A stretch of 64,000 nt of DNA from Drechslerella dactyloides. Its lineage: Eukaryota; Ascomycota; Orbiliomycetes; Orbiliales; Orbiliaceae. The stretch is from positions 2,914,001 through 2,978,000 of the forward strand of contig JAGTWJ010000001.1 of assembly GCA_020064725.1 (NCBI GenBank), read 5' to 3'. Below are positions 1 through 11,402 of this stretch, one piece after another; position 1 is the stretch's first letter; each line of letters begins with the position of its first letter. Both the position numbers and the translations under genes were made by a program. Below the pieces are notes generated by a model, which did not search any database, had not been told where the DNA came from, and was given only the letters and a program-made list of their open reading frames with translations.

Positions 1-1009
1 TAAACCAGAGACGTTTCTCCAAAAAGTGTTCAGCAACACGCGCATCGTGGAACCAGATGGCCATCACGCCCGACTTGAACCACCGGACCTTGCGCACGCG
101 GTACTCCTCGTTGACGGGCTCGCCGTCGGCGCCTGTGCGCGTCTGGAAGGCGTTGAGCGACTCGAGGCGGCGCATGAAGGCGTCGTCGAAGTGCGTGTGC
201 GATATGATGTACGGGTTCCAGATGTTGCGGATGACGATTCCAGCCCACTTCTCGCTGATGCGTAGCTTCTCGCCGATGACAGACAGCCAGGCTTGGTTGT
301 CGGTTGCGAGCCAGCGCTGTTCGTGCGTCTGAAAGTTGATATTGACCCCGCATTCGGACCAGGAGAACCAGGAGCCTAGGTAGACGTCCTTGGTGGCTGG
401 GATGGAGTGGAGGGCTGCGAGGATGACGGCTCTGGCGGCGGCGACGAGCTCGGGTTTGTTGGCGACGGCGGTGTAATTTGCTCGCAGGCGGATGGCGTTG
501 AGCTTGTTGTCGTGTGGGAGATGGGCAAGGTAGATGTGAACCTTGCCGCTTTCCGGCGCCGGCTTGAGAGGTTGCTGGGGTTTGGTGAGAAGCTGTCCCG
601 TGGCGTTTACAGGGATGGGAACCGGAGCAAGGATAGGAATGGGAGCGGGAGCCACCTGGGTGATGGCTGCGGCGGGTGTAGCAGGCTCGCTGGCGCATAG
701 CTTTGCGGATATGGCTGCGATGAGCGCCTTGCCGAAGCCGCCGTCATGGTCCTCCACGACTGGCGAATCCGGTTGAGCGGCTGCTCCCGTGCCATGCTTC
801 GTGACGGGTGTGTTTGTGCTACCGTTGACGATCAGGGGCTTCTGTCTTGCCGGAGCCGGCTTGGGTTCTGCAGGGAAGGCGGGAAGACGAGGAAGGCGTC
901 CCTTTCTGTTGCCCATGACGGGGACGGACTGGCGGCGGGGAAAGTAGCCGTGTGGGCCGTCGTACTGGGGTGGCGGTGACGGGATATGTGGAACTGTGAG
1001 GACGACCAT
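1..1009 (-). CDS. Tad-type LINE ORF1 (Gag)-like protein, partial at left edge
   Basis: A frame stays open from an ATG at 1009 to the window edge (336 codons, no stop), so the 3' end lies outside. It also stays open upstream to 1105 without another ATG, so an upstream exon is possible. Residues 1-150 are Pro/Ala-rich and probably disordered. From about residue 155 the chain looks globular, with WLSVIGEKLRISEKWAGIVI followed by EEYRVRKVRWFKSGVMAIWF and HDARVAEHFLEKRLWF. That order (a 'WL..G' block, a 'VIVHG'-like strand, then an RRM-like end with 'RW', a strand and A..L) recalls the Gag-like ORF1 protein of fungal Tad-clade LINEs and the related EKA-like proteins. This is family resemblance judged by eye. 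The reverse transcriptase, if any, would lie to the left of the window. It could instead be a domesticated or unrelated gene. Confidence 0.45.
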   Translation of the reverse strand, partial: MVVLTVPHIPSPPPQYDGPHGYFPRRQSVPVMGNRKGRLPRLPAFPAEPKPAPARQKPLIVNGSTNTPVTKHGTGAAAQPDSPVVEDHDGGFGKALIAAISAKLCASEPATPAAAITQVAPAPIPILAPVPIPVNATGQLLTKPQQPLKPAPESGKVHIYLAHLPHDNKLNAIRLRANYTAVANKPELVAAARAVILAALHSIPATKDVYLGSWFSWSECGVNINFQTHEQRWLATDNQAWLSVIGEKLRISEKWAGIVIRNIWNPYIISHTHFDDAFMRRLESLNAFQTRTGADGEPVNEEYRVRKVRWFKSGVMAIWFHDARVAEHFLEKRLWF

Positions 1010-2877
1010 CTTGTGAATGTGTGGGATGAGGGCTGTTGTAGTCCCGTGGAAATTAACGTGGCGAATATGTGAGTTGGTGAGATTGCTCTTTGAGCGGTTG
1101 ATTTCCTAGATGTCGTAGATTCTGTTAATCTGGATGGTTCTATCAGGGGTATAGAGGAGCAGACCGACTTCTTTGAAGGTCGGTGCGTGGGGTTGGAGAG
1201 AGTACCGGAGGGCTTCGGTGAAAGGAAGAGGAGGGAAAATGAAGGAAGAAGAAGCTACTGACCTGATGCTGCTTGTCTCTTGTGCTTTGAATGCTCCGAA
1301 ACACTCACTGGTCCGCTGCTGCTGAGATTCTGCAGGCACCCCTATTAATATCCGCAGCGTGATTGAATACAGGTGGACACTGCTGAGATGGAAAAACCGA
1401 CGGCCTTGCAAAAGCCACGCGAGAACATAATATGTTTGAGGAGATGCGTCAGAAGAGAGAGACGGGATGGCTGCCTTCGAGAGAGATGAAGACTTAAGAC
1501 AGAGTTATTCCGTCTGGAAGCCTCTATAGATATATCGTAGAAGATGTGAAAACCGGCCGCGGCCCTGAAGCCGACATGGAGCAGAAAGGTGGAGAGAATC
1601 AAAGGAAGAACAATGCGACTAGCTACGCGGGTTGGCCTCGTATACCATGACGTTTAGTTCGGAGAAAGGTGGGCGACAACAAGGATGGTGTGCATACACA
1701 CGTGGCCCGCGGATATTTCCGCAAGTTGTACGTACCTGCATGGACACCGTCTACCTCTAGCCCGGGAGGGGAACGTAACAACAATAAAGTACAAAGACGC
1801 CTGTTCACCCGGCATTCGGACTTCCTTCGTTGCAGATGCTCGTAGCTTACTAGCACTGAGAACTGGAGCTCACTGTGCGCTTGTACACATTCCATTGTAG
1901 CACGCCTAGGGAGGGCTTCGAAGCTTCATCCATGTGAGCTCTTCTCTCTATGCTTCCGCCGCTTTCATCTTGAAACTATTGCTACATTTGATGCTTTAGC
2001 AAACTTTCTAGGGAGGAGGCATCTTTGAAGCGACATGAGAAGCTGGCTCGTCATCAGAAGTATTGAAGCCGTAGGTTTAAGATGATGTTCGCTCCTTTAG
2101 CAGCTGGCGCGCCTCGTGTTGGATTTTCTTTGTTGCGCCACCGTAACATGCTTTGATTGCAGTTAGCCACACATTTGCGATTTCCTGATGCAGAGTCTCT
2201 TTGTTAGCAGGCCGATTTGACGTGGGCAAGTGATCTCATCTACCATCACAGCAGCTCGTGACGCCGGATCCGAGAGTTTAGCCTATTGGACCTAGCAGGT
2301 GCAGCTCTCATAATTTTTATTGTTGTTGGCAATATAATCGATGTCGCGTTTAAATTTCGCTTGTTGGATTGGCACGGGGAATGTTGGCTGCGCTGTCTGG
2401 CGACACGATGCTGCGCAGCTTCAATCCTGCTGAGTCGGCTGGGACAAAGCATACAATGACCACTACACGCGCGATGCCCTTGACACTCGCGTGTGAATAT
2501 CCACTAGCTAGGATGATATTGGAATCTGAGTAGAAGATCGATAGCAACCGATCCTGAAATTGGATCGTGATATGAAAATTACTGGGTGTGCTGCCCTGTT
2601 CGGCGGCGGATGTTGCTATTCCCCCCATGAACTCCGCTTTGTGAGGAGTCATGCATAACTAAACCACGCGCAATCGCTTAGAAATCAATGAATGCAAATA
2701 TTCGCCTCACATAGATCCAACGCCCCAGCGCCGGGTTGGCGCATGCATATATGTACAATTACAAACCAACTGTTCACACCGCGAGTTCCAATATTATCAT
2801 GGTTATTTCGGTCCTTATCCGCTGATTATTTGCGTCGATATCATTCCGCGTGATCTTCATGGATATAGCAACAGTAA
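1010..2877. other. intergenic, no supported gene
   Basis: About 1.9 kb between two minus-strand genes. Short frames on both strands show no recognisable domain and no convincing splice signals. The part next to 1009 would be the promoter or an upstream exon of the Gag-like frame. I see no repeats or RNA genes here. Confidence 0.6.
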
Positions 2878-4586
2878 TTACGCTGCTGCTGTGCTTTCAG
2901 ACAGCTTGCTTGCCATTGTGCCCTTTGGTGCTTTCAAGAAGTCGCTGGACAACTGGAAGCTGTCGCTGCTGCCGTTACGTAACAGCTCTGTGGGCTTCGA
3001 GCCGGCAGTCGCGGTCGTGAGGACATAGTCTTTGAACTCATCGTCGTCGGTTTCCACCTCGTCGCGACAGCCGGGGCCTTCGAGGATGCCGCGGCCGGTG
3101 TACCAGTCGCCGCGGAGGAGACGCTTCTCAACCTCGCGCCAGTAAACGCCCTTACCACCCTCCTGTAGTCGTACGTATTGATGTTAGTATTGCGATAGAG
3201 CCGTGTGTGGAGAGAGCTGTAGCATACCCCTGTCTTCATATCGAGATCGCCGACTTTGCACTCGATATGTATATCGACCCCGCTGCCACTTGTTTTTGGC
3301 TTGACCCATACTCGCACGTAAACCGTGCAATCCCGTAGGCTCATCGCCGTGCAGATGTCTTCACCAATCTTGGCCGTCGTCGGATGACCGGCCAGCATGC
3401 GTGATAGCTCTTCGGCCGATACCTCTATAGTCGGTGTTGGCGGCGCCAGCACGCCTACTTTCCCGCCGAAATGCGCCTGCAGGTCTGCCAGGGCGTGTGG
3501 CAAGCTCCTGGGTTCGGAAAAGTAGCTTGTGAGAATGTCGACGATTGATGTGTCTAAGATATCCAGCCATGGTGCTACACCATCCTCGCCGAGTGCCGTG
3601 TCGTTAACGAGGGCGTCGTCCTCATCGATCATCAGGATGCCATCGTCGCGGCCGACAATTGCTTCGACAGCACGGCGGACGCGGGCAGGAGTGGATGAGA
3701 CCAGGTCCAGAGGGCAGTACGGCGGAGGGTGGGCAGGGGCGTCTTCAAGTTCGGAGTTCGAGCCTGCACTGGCGGTAGAGCGACCTGAGAGTGTACGTGA
3801 GCGCATGCTCCGTAGAGCGCATGTGCGGCACAGCTTCCAGTCCCGTGGTGCATCCGGGGATTGGACGAGATACTTCGGCTTGAACTCGACAGTAAGAAGA
3901 TCTCGCCAACCTGCACTAGAGAGCGCGGAGGCATTCATTTCGTTCGGGTTCGAGTTGTCTTCCAGGCATTGGTCCTTCAGGGGGAAGAGCGCGAGCCGTC
4001 CGCGGCTGTTCGTCCGCCGGTAGGCATCGGTCTTCGCGCTGCTGGCCTTGTATTTCTGGTAGATTCCCGGTGTCATATCCTCCACTATGAGGCCCCACCG
4101 CTCGGACTCATCGAGCCGACCTTTTCGCTTGCCAGCACCTAGCCTCGGCGGCTCGCCATCGGAAAGTGCACTGCCCCGGTCATTCTGCTGCAGACGGACG
4201 TTCAGAGTCTTCAAGACGGCCGGAGACAGTTCAACGAGTTTGGTGTCGAGGATGGAGGAGGGTAGGAGCGGCACGAAGACTTTGTGTAGATGAGTGTAGA
4301 GTTGGAGGGTCGTGGGGAAGTTGGGCAGGTACTTCCGGAGCCGGATCAAGTGGGTTTTCTACCGGCGCATTGTGACGTTAGCATTAGTTCATATCGATCG
4401 GTTGGAATTGGCGAGGACAGGGGTCTTCTGCGGCGAGGCACTTACAAAACGGTCGTCGGCACCGACGTACCGATAGAGCACGTTGGCTGCACCCTCGGTG
4501 AGGTAGACGAGGTCGGCGGCATCCGCAATCGTGAGCTGTGGTTGTTCGTCAACGGGGACGGCGGCAACGTTTTGGGCACGGAGCAT
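2878..4586 (-). CDS. IPK1: inositol-pentakisphosphate 2-kinase
   Basis: Phosphorylates Ins(1,3,4,5,6)P5 at position 2 to make phytate (InsP6), which acts in mRNA export and pyrophosphate-inositol signalling. Three exons: 4586-4446, 4358-3228 and 3162-2878, all junctions phase 0 (donors GTAAGT and GTATGC, acceptors TAG and CAG), giving 518 residues. Exon 1 holds the N-lobe YLTEGAANVLYRY nucleotide-binding loop and exon 2 opens with LIRLRKYLPN. The family hallmark EFKPKYLVQSPDAPRDW followed by KLCRTCALR starts near residue 205. The C-terminal exon carries GVYWREVEKRLLRGDWYTGR. The start at 4586 is chosen because the N-lobe begins there and the frame further upstream looks non-coding. It points away from the secreted-protein gene at 5653, so the two share an upstream region. 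Length and motifs fit a functional enzyme. Confidence 0.93.
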
Positions 4587-5652
4587 TGCGCCAACGGTAG
4601 GGGTCCAAAGTGCCGAGTTCGAAGGTTGTGGATTGTGGATATATGGTGGCGGTATCTCGGACGATGGCGAGTTTTTGAATGTCAATGCACCGACAATCGA
4701 GTCGCATGAACCTCGCACTCCGCATCGGCGCCCGAGCAACGTGTATATATAAGAGCCTGCGGAATGGATTCGGTTTGGAAAAAATCGACAGCGGGCAGCT
4801 GACTGGTCATGAGAGCGAGAAGCTCTTTCAGACCTGCAGCGGTGGAGTTGTATCGGCCCCACAGTTCCTGGCAGGACCGGTTTCTCTAGTTGAGACAGCC
4901 GCCCTGATGCCGAAAGTCCAGCCGACCCAGATGCCCGACGCAGCTGCAGGACAGCATCTCAGGGAAGGACGCTCGCTGGAGTAGCCCGGTTTTGCGAGTC
5001 GGATGCCGCTGTCAAGATGGCAAACCGCCAAATGTCGGCGTCCCGGCGCTGTGGGCTGATGTCATATCGGACGCCAGGGCAGAAAAACCTTAAACTGGCA
5101 GGAAGGACCCTGAACGATTCCACCGGAGACCGCGGAACAAACGTTGCAAACAATCGTTGGCGACGGAGCCACAGTTCGTCGAGCTCTCGAGAGCTCCCCG
5201 CTGTGGAGCTGCCCGTCGTCGCAGGTGGTGCCACTATGCCGCTTGGAGGAGACTTGAGGTTGACCTGAAGTTTGACTGGGCTTCGTTCGGGCGCGGCGCA
5301 GAAAGCGGCGCCGCAGATTGGCCGACTCGCTTATGTAATCGAGGCGCTGATGTCGTGAACCTCCAACGACGCACCATTTGAATCCATTGACAGCATCATC
5401 ACCATCTACAATGTTGTGGCCGAAACGCTTTCTGTCGAGAGGTGACATATCGGAATTTATTTCGTAATCAACAGTCTGCACTGGTAGCCACCCACCATGC
5501 ATTTTCGCAATGGCCTCAAACTGCGTCTTATACCATGGCCGTGCGCAAGTTTTCCATCCAGCATGATGTCGATATCACCAGCAATGTTTCGCTATCTCGA
5601 TAATTCTTATCGATAGTGGAAGTCTGGCCGACTTGGAACATATCTCCCCGCC
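4587..5652. other. divergent intergenic region
   Basis: Shared upstream region of IPK1 (leftward) and the secreted-protein gene (rightward). It contains a perfect 16-bp palindrome at 5181-5196 centred on CTCGAG and a purine/pyrimidine-mixed, GC-rich stretch. Open frames in this interval overlap on both strands and show no domain, so I do not call a gene. Confidence 0.6.
4744..4751 (-). promoter_or_regulatory. TATA-like element of IPK1
   Basis: TATATATA on the minus strand, about 158 bp upstream of the IPK1 ATG at 4586. The spacing allows a leader of roughly 100-130 nt. Inferred from position only. Confidence 0.35.
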
Positions 5653-6868
5653 ATGAGGCTATCGAATTGGTCACGATGTCTCGCATTCGGAGCGTATACG
5701 TACCTCCTCCCCCCATCGTAAGCCTCTTCTATACCTTGGTGTTTGAACATATTATCAACCTGCATATACAGGCTTTCTAACTGCCTATCTGTATACTAGA
5801 GCTGTCGTAGCGGCTGATAGCGAGATATCGATACAAGACCTCGCCGCCTTCATTAAAGCCAACCGCGTGAACATCTTCGAATTCCAAAAGGCAATGCGCA
5901 ATCTCTACTATCTCTGGGACCCGGACCGCAGTCCTCTTACACCAAACCAGGACACCCCATCCATCCTCGACCCGTTCCTCGATAGTCTCAAGGAAAGACT
6001 GGATAAACTGACCGATTCCTACGACGCCAACCCGGACGCCGCACGAGCCGAGTTTCAAACGTACGGGTTCGCGGGCACGCGGAAGAACAGCAACCTGAAC
6101 AGCGACGGCAACACCAACAGTATGAACAGCATGAATTTCATGCCGGCGTCGCCGACGAACCGCGTATTCGGAGTATTGACGCGGGTACTCAGCACTGCTA
6201 CGGACGCTCGGACCGCGTTCTCAAACTTTCTGGCGTGGGCGGAGCGCGTAGTCGGTCTACGCCACTGGTACAGCCTTCCCTCGCAGCAGGACGTCGAGTG
6301 GGTCGCTCCCCGACTCTTCGGTGGAACATTGAATCAAAATCCTGGCGTCTTCGTCTTCAATTCGAATGCGCGGGCTGTGAACCGAAAACGCATGGAGGAT
6401 ACCGTGGCGACGCTGCGTGGAGCGCTACAAGTATTACAGGGTCTGCGTAATTCAGTATTCAAGACAGGTATACAAGCTGAGGGTGTAGGTGCCGACATGA
6501 AGGGTGTCATTGATGAGATTATCGATGTCATAAGGTTCTGGGGAGACGGCGTGCAGGCGGTAAGAGATGCATACGTTGATATTCCACCGCTGCCGGACCA
6601 GCAGGTGTTTAAATTTGGTCCTGGAGATGCAGATGTAGGGGTTGACGAGGATGATGAGTTGAGTGTGTCGAATGTTCCTGAGACACAGCTCGGGGCCTTT
6701 GTTAGCGAGCTTGGAGGCGGGGAGCCACGGGGACTGATGGCAGAAAGCGTGATGCCGGTGTTAACGGATGAAGTTATGGGTGGTAATCTAGAGTCATGTT
6801 CGATAGGGTGGGGTCTAGACAGCCAGGCGGGGAATTCTGAAGCAGGGAAGAGGTGTGGTATGTTCTGA
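5653..6868 (+). CDS. secreted cysteine-poor protein, cluster family member 1
   Basis: Two exons, 5653-5717 and 5800-6868, 377 residues. The intron has donor GTAAGC, branch TTCTAAC and acceptor CTAG, and interrupts the codon in phase 2. Exon 1 (65 nt) encodes the N-terminus MRLSNWSRCLAFGAYTYLL, which with the first residues of exon 2 (PPSAVVAADSE) makes a signal peptide with likely cleavage near AVVAA/D. The mature part is predicted helical (for example LDPFLDSLKERLDKLTDSY) and has only two cysteines, both close to the end. It carries the motif DIPPLP at 282-287, shared with the next gene downstream. An acidic patch (DVGVDEDDELSVSNVPE) follows. No known domain recognised; function unknown. The matching exon length, intron phase and motif in the neighbour make this a real two-gene family. 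Confidence 0.8.
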
Positions 6869-7244
6869 GTTGCACACCAATCAACTGCGTGGATTGGATC
6901 ATGACCAGAACCTCTGCAATTATTATGGGTACCACGGCTTCACATTAAAATGCCGGGTGCCCGGGGAAGCAGCATTCTATATTAATCTATAGTAAGATTC
7001 ACAATACACAAGCAATACTGAAGCTCTATAATCATAGGGTGTCTGGCTTGTGGGGACCTGCGGGCAGAAATTCAGCGGCTGAAAGGAAGGATTGCGCAAT
7101 TTGCGCCATTATATTAATCATCAATTGGGCCTTTTGACTGAAAACGTTAGGCATATACGTGCACTGCGCTTGGGGTTCACCCGGAATATATCACCGGTCT
7201 GGTAGGGTATATCCAGCGTCGCCATTCATGGTCAAGCCGGCAGA
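6869..7244. other. intergenic, AT-rich
   Basis: 376 bp between the two related secreted-protein genes. It must hold the 3' end of the first and the promoter of the second. No motif recognised. Confidence 0.6.
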
Positions 7245-8582
7245 ATGCTGACGGGCCTATCGCGATGGGTCCTCTTCGGCTTTGTGCTGGCCAACTTGAA
7301 TTATCTCACGTATGAGCGTCCACGGACTTGTAAATTCTAATATTGAACCCACGCTGCTGACCATGGCTCGATGATCGATAGGGTTGCTGTTGACCGGGAC
7401 CCAGTTACAATCCCATTCAAGGAACTAGCCCACTGGGCGGAACGGGACGCCAGGCAGCCGCTCCGCCAATTTGCCTTCGCCGTCGCATACACAGAGCGGC
7501 TGTGGTATCGCAGCCTGCCATACAGCCGCCCGAAATACACAAGCCCGGAAACAATCGTAGGCGGCAAGAGATACGGCGATATAACCCTGGAATACCTGCT
7601 CGAAGGCCTCCGAGACCGGATCGACATTGCAAGAGCCCATTTGGAAGACCTCGAGGTCGAGTCCATGCTTTTCGCCGACCAGGGGTCGCATAAAATACAC
7701 ACTTCCATAATATCGAGTCCCGCAGATCCAACCTTGAGCAGCGCGGAGATGAAGCTACGGACCCAGAGCTTGAAGGGCGAAGACGATACCGCCGAGCTGG
7801 TGTCCAAGCTGGAGAGTCTCTACGGCGACCTCTCGGACCAGAGCTACCGCGTCCGCGGCCTACACCGCTGGTTACAAGACGACATTCTGCAAAAGAGAGA
7901 CATAAACCTCTGGTCAAAGGACCCATTACTGATCGCGATGTCCGTCGCCAGCACGCGGCTGAACCCTAAAACACCGAACCTGGTAACCTACGATAGCTTC
8001 CAACGCGATCTGTGGAGCCGCTACCTTGTCGAAACACAGGCGGAGTTCGAGGGACTGCGTCACCTGCTCGACTTTTTCTTCAAAATATATCTGCGACATC
8101 CGCTACCTCCCTCGCTGAGCGGTGCCGATACGAACGCGCCTGACGATTTCCATACAGAGCTACGCGCGCACCTCAAGAAGATAGGTGACTGGTTTTTCGG
8201 GTGGGAGAATGCGGTTGCGGCGCTGAGCGAGACGTACGATGATATACCCCCATTGCCAGGCGCAGGCGAGCGAGATGGACAGGCGTCGATGGAGGATTCG
8301 GATAAGTCGAGTATTTGGGGGCTCAGACAGTGGACTGCGGGCACCCTCCCCGTGTCGCGGACGTTGGAGGGTGATGTAAATGCACCGGCTCCGCAGGAAG
8401 GAAGTATGGTGCAGGGAGAATACGATATTGATTCCGAGGATTTCGGAATCAGCAACCTGCCGGGGGTAAGTAACACCGTGTCCGTGACGATATCGTATAT
8501 ATATGCACACAGACTAACGTTCACGATTTGCCATCCTCAGATGATTTCAACGGATATGAAAGTGAGGTTTCCTCCAGCCTGA
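7245..8582 (+). CDS. secreted cysteine-free protein, cluster family member 2
   Basis: Three exons: 7245-7309, 7382-8465 and 8541-8582, 396 residues. Exon 1 is 65 nt, identical in length to exon 1 of the gene at 5653, and encodes the signal peptide MLTGLSRWVLFGFVLANLNY. The first intron is again phase 2. The last intron is canonical (GTAAGT, GACTAACG, CTCAG); without splicing the frame also reads through to the same stop, so both isoforms keep the C-terminus. The spliced protein has no cysteine. It is helical and aligns with its neighbour at the start of the mature chain, at TLEYLLEGLRDRI, and at the shared motif DIPPLP (309-314) preceded by a Trp-containing helix. No catalytic motif or known domain recognised. 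Probably a tandem duplicate that has diverged strongly. Confidence 0.8.
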
Positions 8583-9162
8583 ACATATCATATGGCATAT
8601 ATCGTCGTTTTGTTCAAGGCGTAACTGGCAACACGCCTGTTCCGAAATTACAACAAAAGACGCCGAGAACTTGGTTTTAGCTGGGCGGATATGTTGCAAA
8701 GTAAGAATCGAAGTGTGAAGGTGGGGCCTTGTTTATTCAGAAGAGCTTCATAGTGTCCAGCATCTCGTTCGTGACACTAGATCATTCAAGGTTGAGGCTC
8801 GCGGCCCCTCAGCTGCATATTTAGTGCGTTGTTTGTGCATGGATAGCAGGCGCGATAATGCTATAACGTAACTTAATTCGAATTCGCAGGATCAGGAAAC
8901 GACCCGCGGAATTAGATACCAGACTTGTGTCCTTGGCCAAATCGATGAGCCTTCTCTCCATGCTTTGTGCACAACTCTCGAACTATTCATATTTAATCAT
9001 CATGACAGACGACTCACGTGTAGATTGTGTCGACTCGTTTGCTGGTATCTGGAGCAGCGCATATAATAAGGTACCTTGACCTGAGCTGGCTACGGAACCG
9101 CCTCAGGTTGGCTTTCAAACGGGCCATTACTCGGGTGTTCAGCCTCTGGTACCGCGGACAGC
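8583..9162. other. intergenic, no supported gene
   Basis: 580 bp upstream of the first F-box gene. Only very short frames; no RNA gene or repeat recognised. Confidence 0.6.
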
Positions 9163-10905
9163 ATGGAGGAATCACCAACCGTCAACGGTCCATCCTCTAG
9201 CTCTCAGAAGAGCGTTTTGAGATTCGTGGACCTCCCGTTCGATATTCTGACCCAAATTCTCGAGTATCTTTCCTTCCGAGACTTGATCTCGCTGTCTCTG
9301 ACCACCAGCGGCCTCCGATACGTTTGCCCGGATCGCAGCGAGGATGACACGACAGGAAAGGCACTTTGTTTCGCCACGTTGCATCTCAAGTTCCTGTCCC
9401 GGTCGCCGCACTCATCTCTTCGGAAAGTAGAGGGTCCCCAGAAATGCCCCTACTGCGATCACGATCTCTGCTCAGCCGCCTGTGCGAGTGCGCTCTTCCT
9501 CGACTCCGATACCGGAATTTTTTACCCTCGCAAGCTATTCCCGACGCATCGCACGACGTTGAGACGTCCTGCTAATGGTGCAAATGGAGCGACGCTCACA
9601 CATGCCGGACAGCCTCCTGCTGATGATGAAGCGGGCCGTCCTCCTCTAGTCGTTCTGCCGACGAAATGGCCCCGGTACTCGACGGTCTGGTGTGAACACC
9701 ATCGGTGCCCGAGGGATCTGTTCAAGCGTGCAAGTCATTCCGGCGCCCCAGACGGTACCGGCAGCGGGGGAACTATGCGCATACAAGGCGCCAATGCCTT
9801 CCTGGTCGAATATAACGCATGGCGGTGGAAAGTCCCGCAGACCCAAGCCCGTATCGGATACTGGCTGCACGATCAATGGCTAGTCGGATACAAGCATACT
9901 ACGCAGGTCACCGCCGTCAGCGACGGTGATGGATTCCGACAACTGCCGGGTACGGATGCGCGGGGCCAGCCACAATCCGACGGTGACGAAGTTGTCCCAA
10001 TCCGCGAGAAGCTGTGCTATACCCGCACGTGCTTGCACTGCACTCGGCCCACCCGTCGCTCTATAGACCCGCAGTGGCCGGATGAACCTGTGGCCGTGTA
10101 TTGCGAGTGTGATGCACACTTTGACGGGATGAAGGGCGCCGGCTGCCGATGGTGCGGAGTCAGCACTATACGGTTCAATCGGATCGAAGGCTTCGATTAC
10201 GTCAGTGAAGGAGCCCAACCGTCGCGCAAGGTCTGGGAGCTGAAGCTGCCAGCGGATCCGTCGCAACGAGTCCCGTTTCCGCGTGAAGGGTTTTGGCTAT
10301 ACCTTGCGACGGAATGCAAAGTTAGCGCGTACGGGGAAGGGATGCTGGCAGTACCCGAGGGTTCGAAGCGGATGCAGCCTGTGGATGCAGAGGCGGCCGC
10401 CAGGGCACTACGGATCGTTCGAGGGCATGATATCATACCGCTGCCCCGCACGACGCTCGGAATACAGCGCTTGCCGTACGACGTTTTACACAAAATACTC
10501 GAGTATCTGACGCACGATCCGAAGAGCCGCGACGTGTACTGCTTGGCGCTACAGACCAGTTACTGTTTCGTGAAGGCGTCGGGTGGGACGCCGCAGACCG
10601 TCCAGTGGTATGAGCCCTTGGCGGAGCCGTATTCCATCATGGAAAGGCATTGGTCGCACCCGCCGAGTCCCGACCCACCGGACAAACGCAGGGCGGCGGA
10701 TGCGAAATACCCGAAACTCCCACTGCCGCTTGGGGGTTTTGACTTCTCGGAGACGAGGGTGTATATGATCGGGCAGCGGACGCACAAGCGTAGACGGATA
10801 CCGCTTGTCTATCGGCGGTACGATTGGTTTCAGGCCCCGCAGTTCACGCCTCAGCCAGCCGCGACGCTGGATGCAGCATCCGCTGACTGGGATGAGGATG
10901 CATAG
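9163..10905 (+). CDS. F-box protein with zinc-knuckle cysteines, paralog 1
   Basis: Single-exon gene, 580 residues. An N-terminal F-box (about residues 21-60: VDLPFDILTQILEYLSFRDL and following) would bind Skp1 in an SCF ubiquitin ligase. A cysteine-rich block follows: C95-x2-C98-x4-C103-x3-C107 (CPYCDHDLCSAAC), then WCEHHRCP, TCLHC, a CEC...H group and CRWC, suggesting two or more structural zinc sites. A second F-box-like segment starts near residue 432 (LGIQRLPYDVLHKILEYLTH). The gene at 11403 has the same order of elements, so the two are paralogs. Substrate unknown. The dual F-box arrangement is unusual; the second copy could be a degenerate repeat rather than a Skp1 binder. Flanked by genes for secreted proteins on the same strand. 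Confidence 0.82.
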   Translation: MEESPTVNGPSSSSQKSVLRFVDLPFDILTQILEYLSFRDLISLSLTTSGLRYVCPDRSEDDTTGKALCFATLHLKFLSRSPHSSLRKVEGPQKCPYCDHDLCSAACASALFLDSDTGIFYPRKLFPTHRTTLRRPANGANGATLTHAGQPPADDEAGRPPLVVLPTKWPRYSTVWCEHHRCPRDLFKRASHSGAPDGTGSGGTMRIQGANAFLVEYNAWRWKVPQTQARIGYWLHDQWLVGYKHTTQVTAVSDGDGFRQLPGTDARGQPQSDGDEVVPIREKLCYTRTCLHCTRPTRRSIDPQWPDEPVAVYCECDAHFDGMKGAGCRWCGVSTIRFNRIEGFDYVSEGAQPSRKVWELKLPADPSQRVPFPREGFWLYLATECKVSAYGEGMLAVPEGSKRMQPVDAEAAARALRIVRGHDIIPLPRTTLGIQRLPYDVLHKILEYLTHDPKSRDVYCLALQTSYCFVKASGGTPQTVQWYEPLAEPYSIMERHWSHPPSPDPPDKRRAADAKYPKLPLPLGGFDFSETRVYMIGQRTHKRRRIPLVYRRYDWFQAPQFTPQPAATLDAASADWDEDA

Positions 10906-11402
10906 CCCGTTTGCAAAATTATATGATTCTATCTAGCTATAGGTACTTACTTAGCCTGACTTGTGAAAGACTCGTTTTACATTCTAGCAAGCAAGAATAC
11001 GCTGCTTGATAAATTCTTATGTATCAGGCTGAGATTAGTCAGGAGTCGAGCAAACACGACTCCACCAATATTAAAGCTTCTACTATCGTATAAATCGAAA
11101 GCTGCAGCGTGTGTCTCCTGATTGGTTATCACAGATACAGCTTCAAGCTATCGGCGATACCAAGATCGTAGCACCCATCAAACGTTAACTAGTGGAAAAG
11201 CATGCGCATCGGTCAGTGGCTACTAGCAAAAGAAACCAACACTATTAACTGCATATACACGTCTAGATTCTTTTTGAAGATCGTATAGTCTAAAACTAGT
11301 CCTCAGCCTTGTATTCCCCACCCCAGATTACAGCTACAAATCCACGCCGGGGGAATCGATCAACTACCTACGCTCTGCAGGCCCGCAACTAACTACTCCA
11401 AA
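10906..11402. other. intergenic between F-box paralogs
   Basis: About 500 bp, AT-rich. It holds the end of the first F-box gene and the promoter of the second. Nothing else recognised. Confidence 0.6.

Noticed and set aside
6850..6868. CaaX-like C-terminus (CGMF) of the secreted protein
   Set aside because: The protein has a signal peptide, so cytosolic prenylation is not expected.
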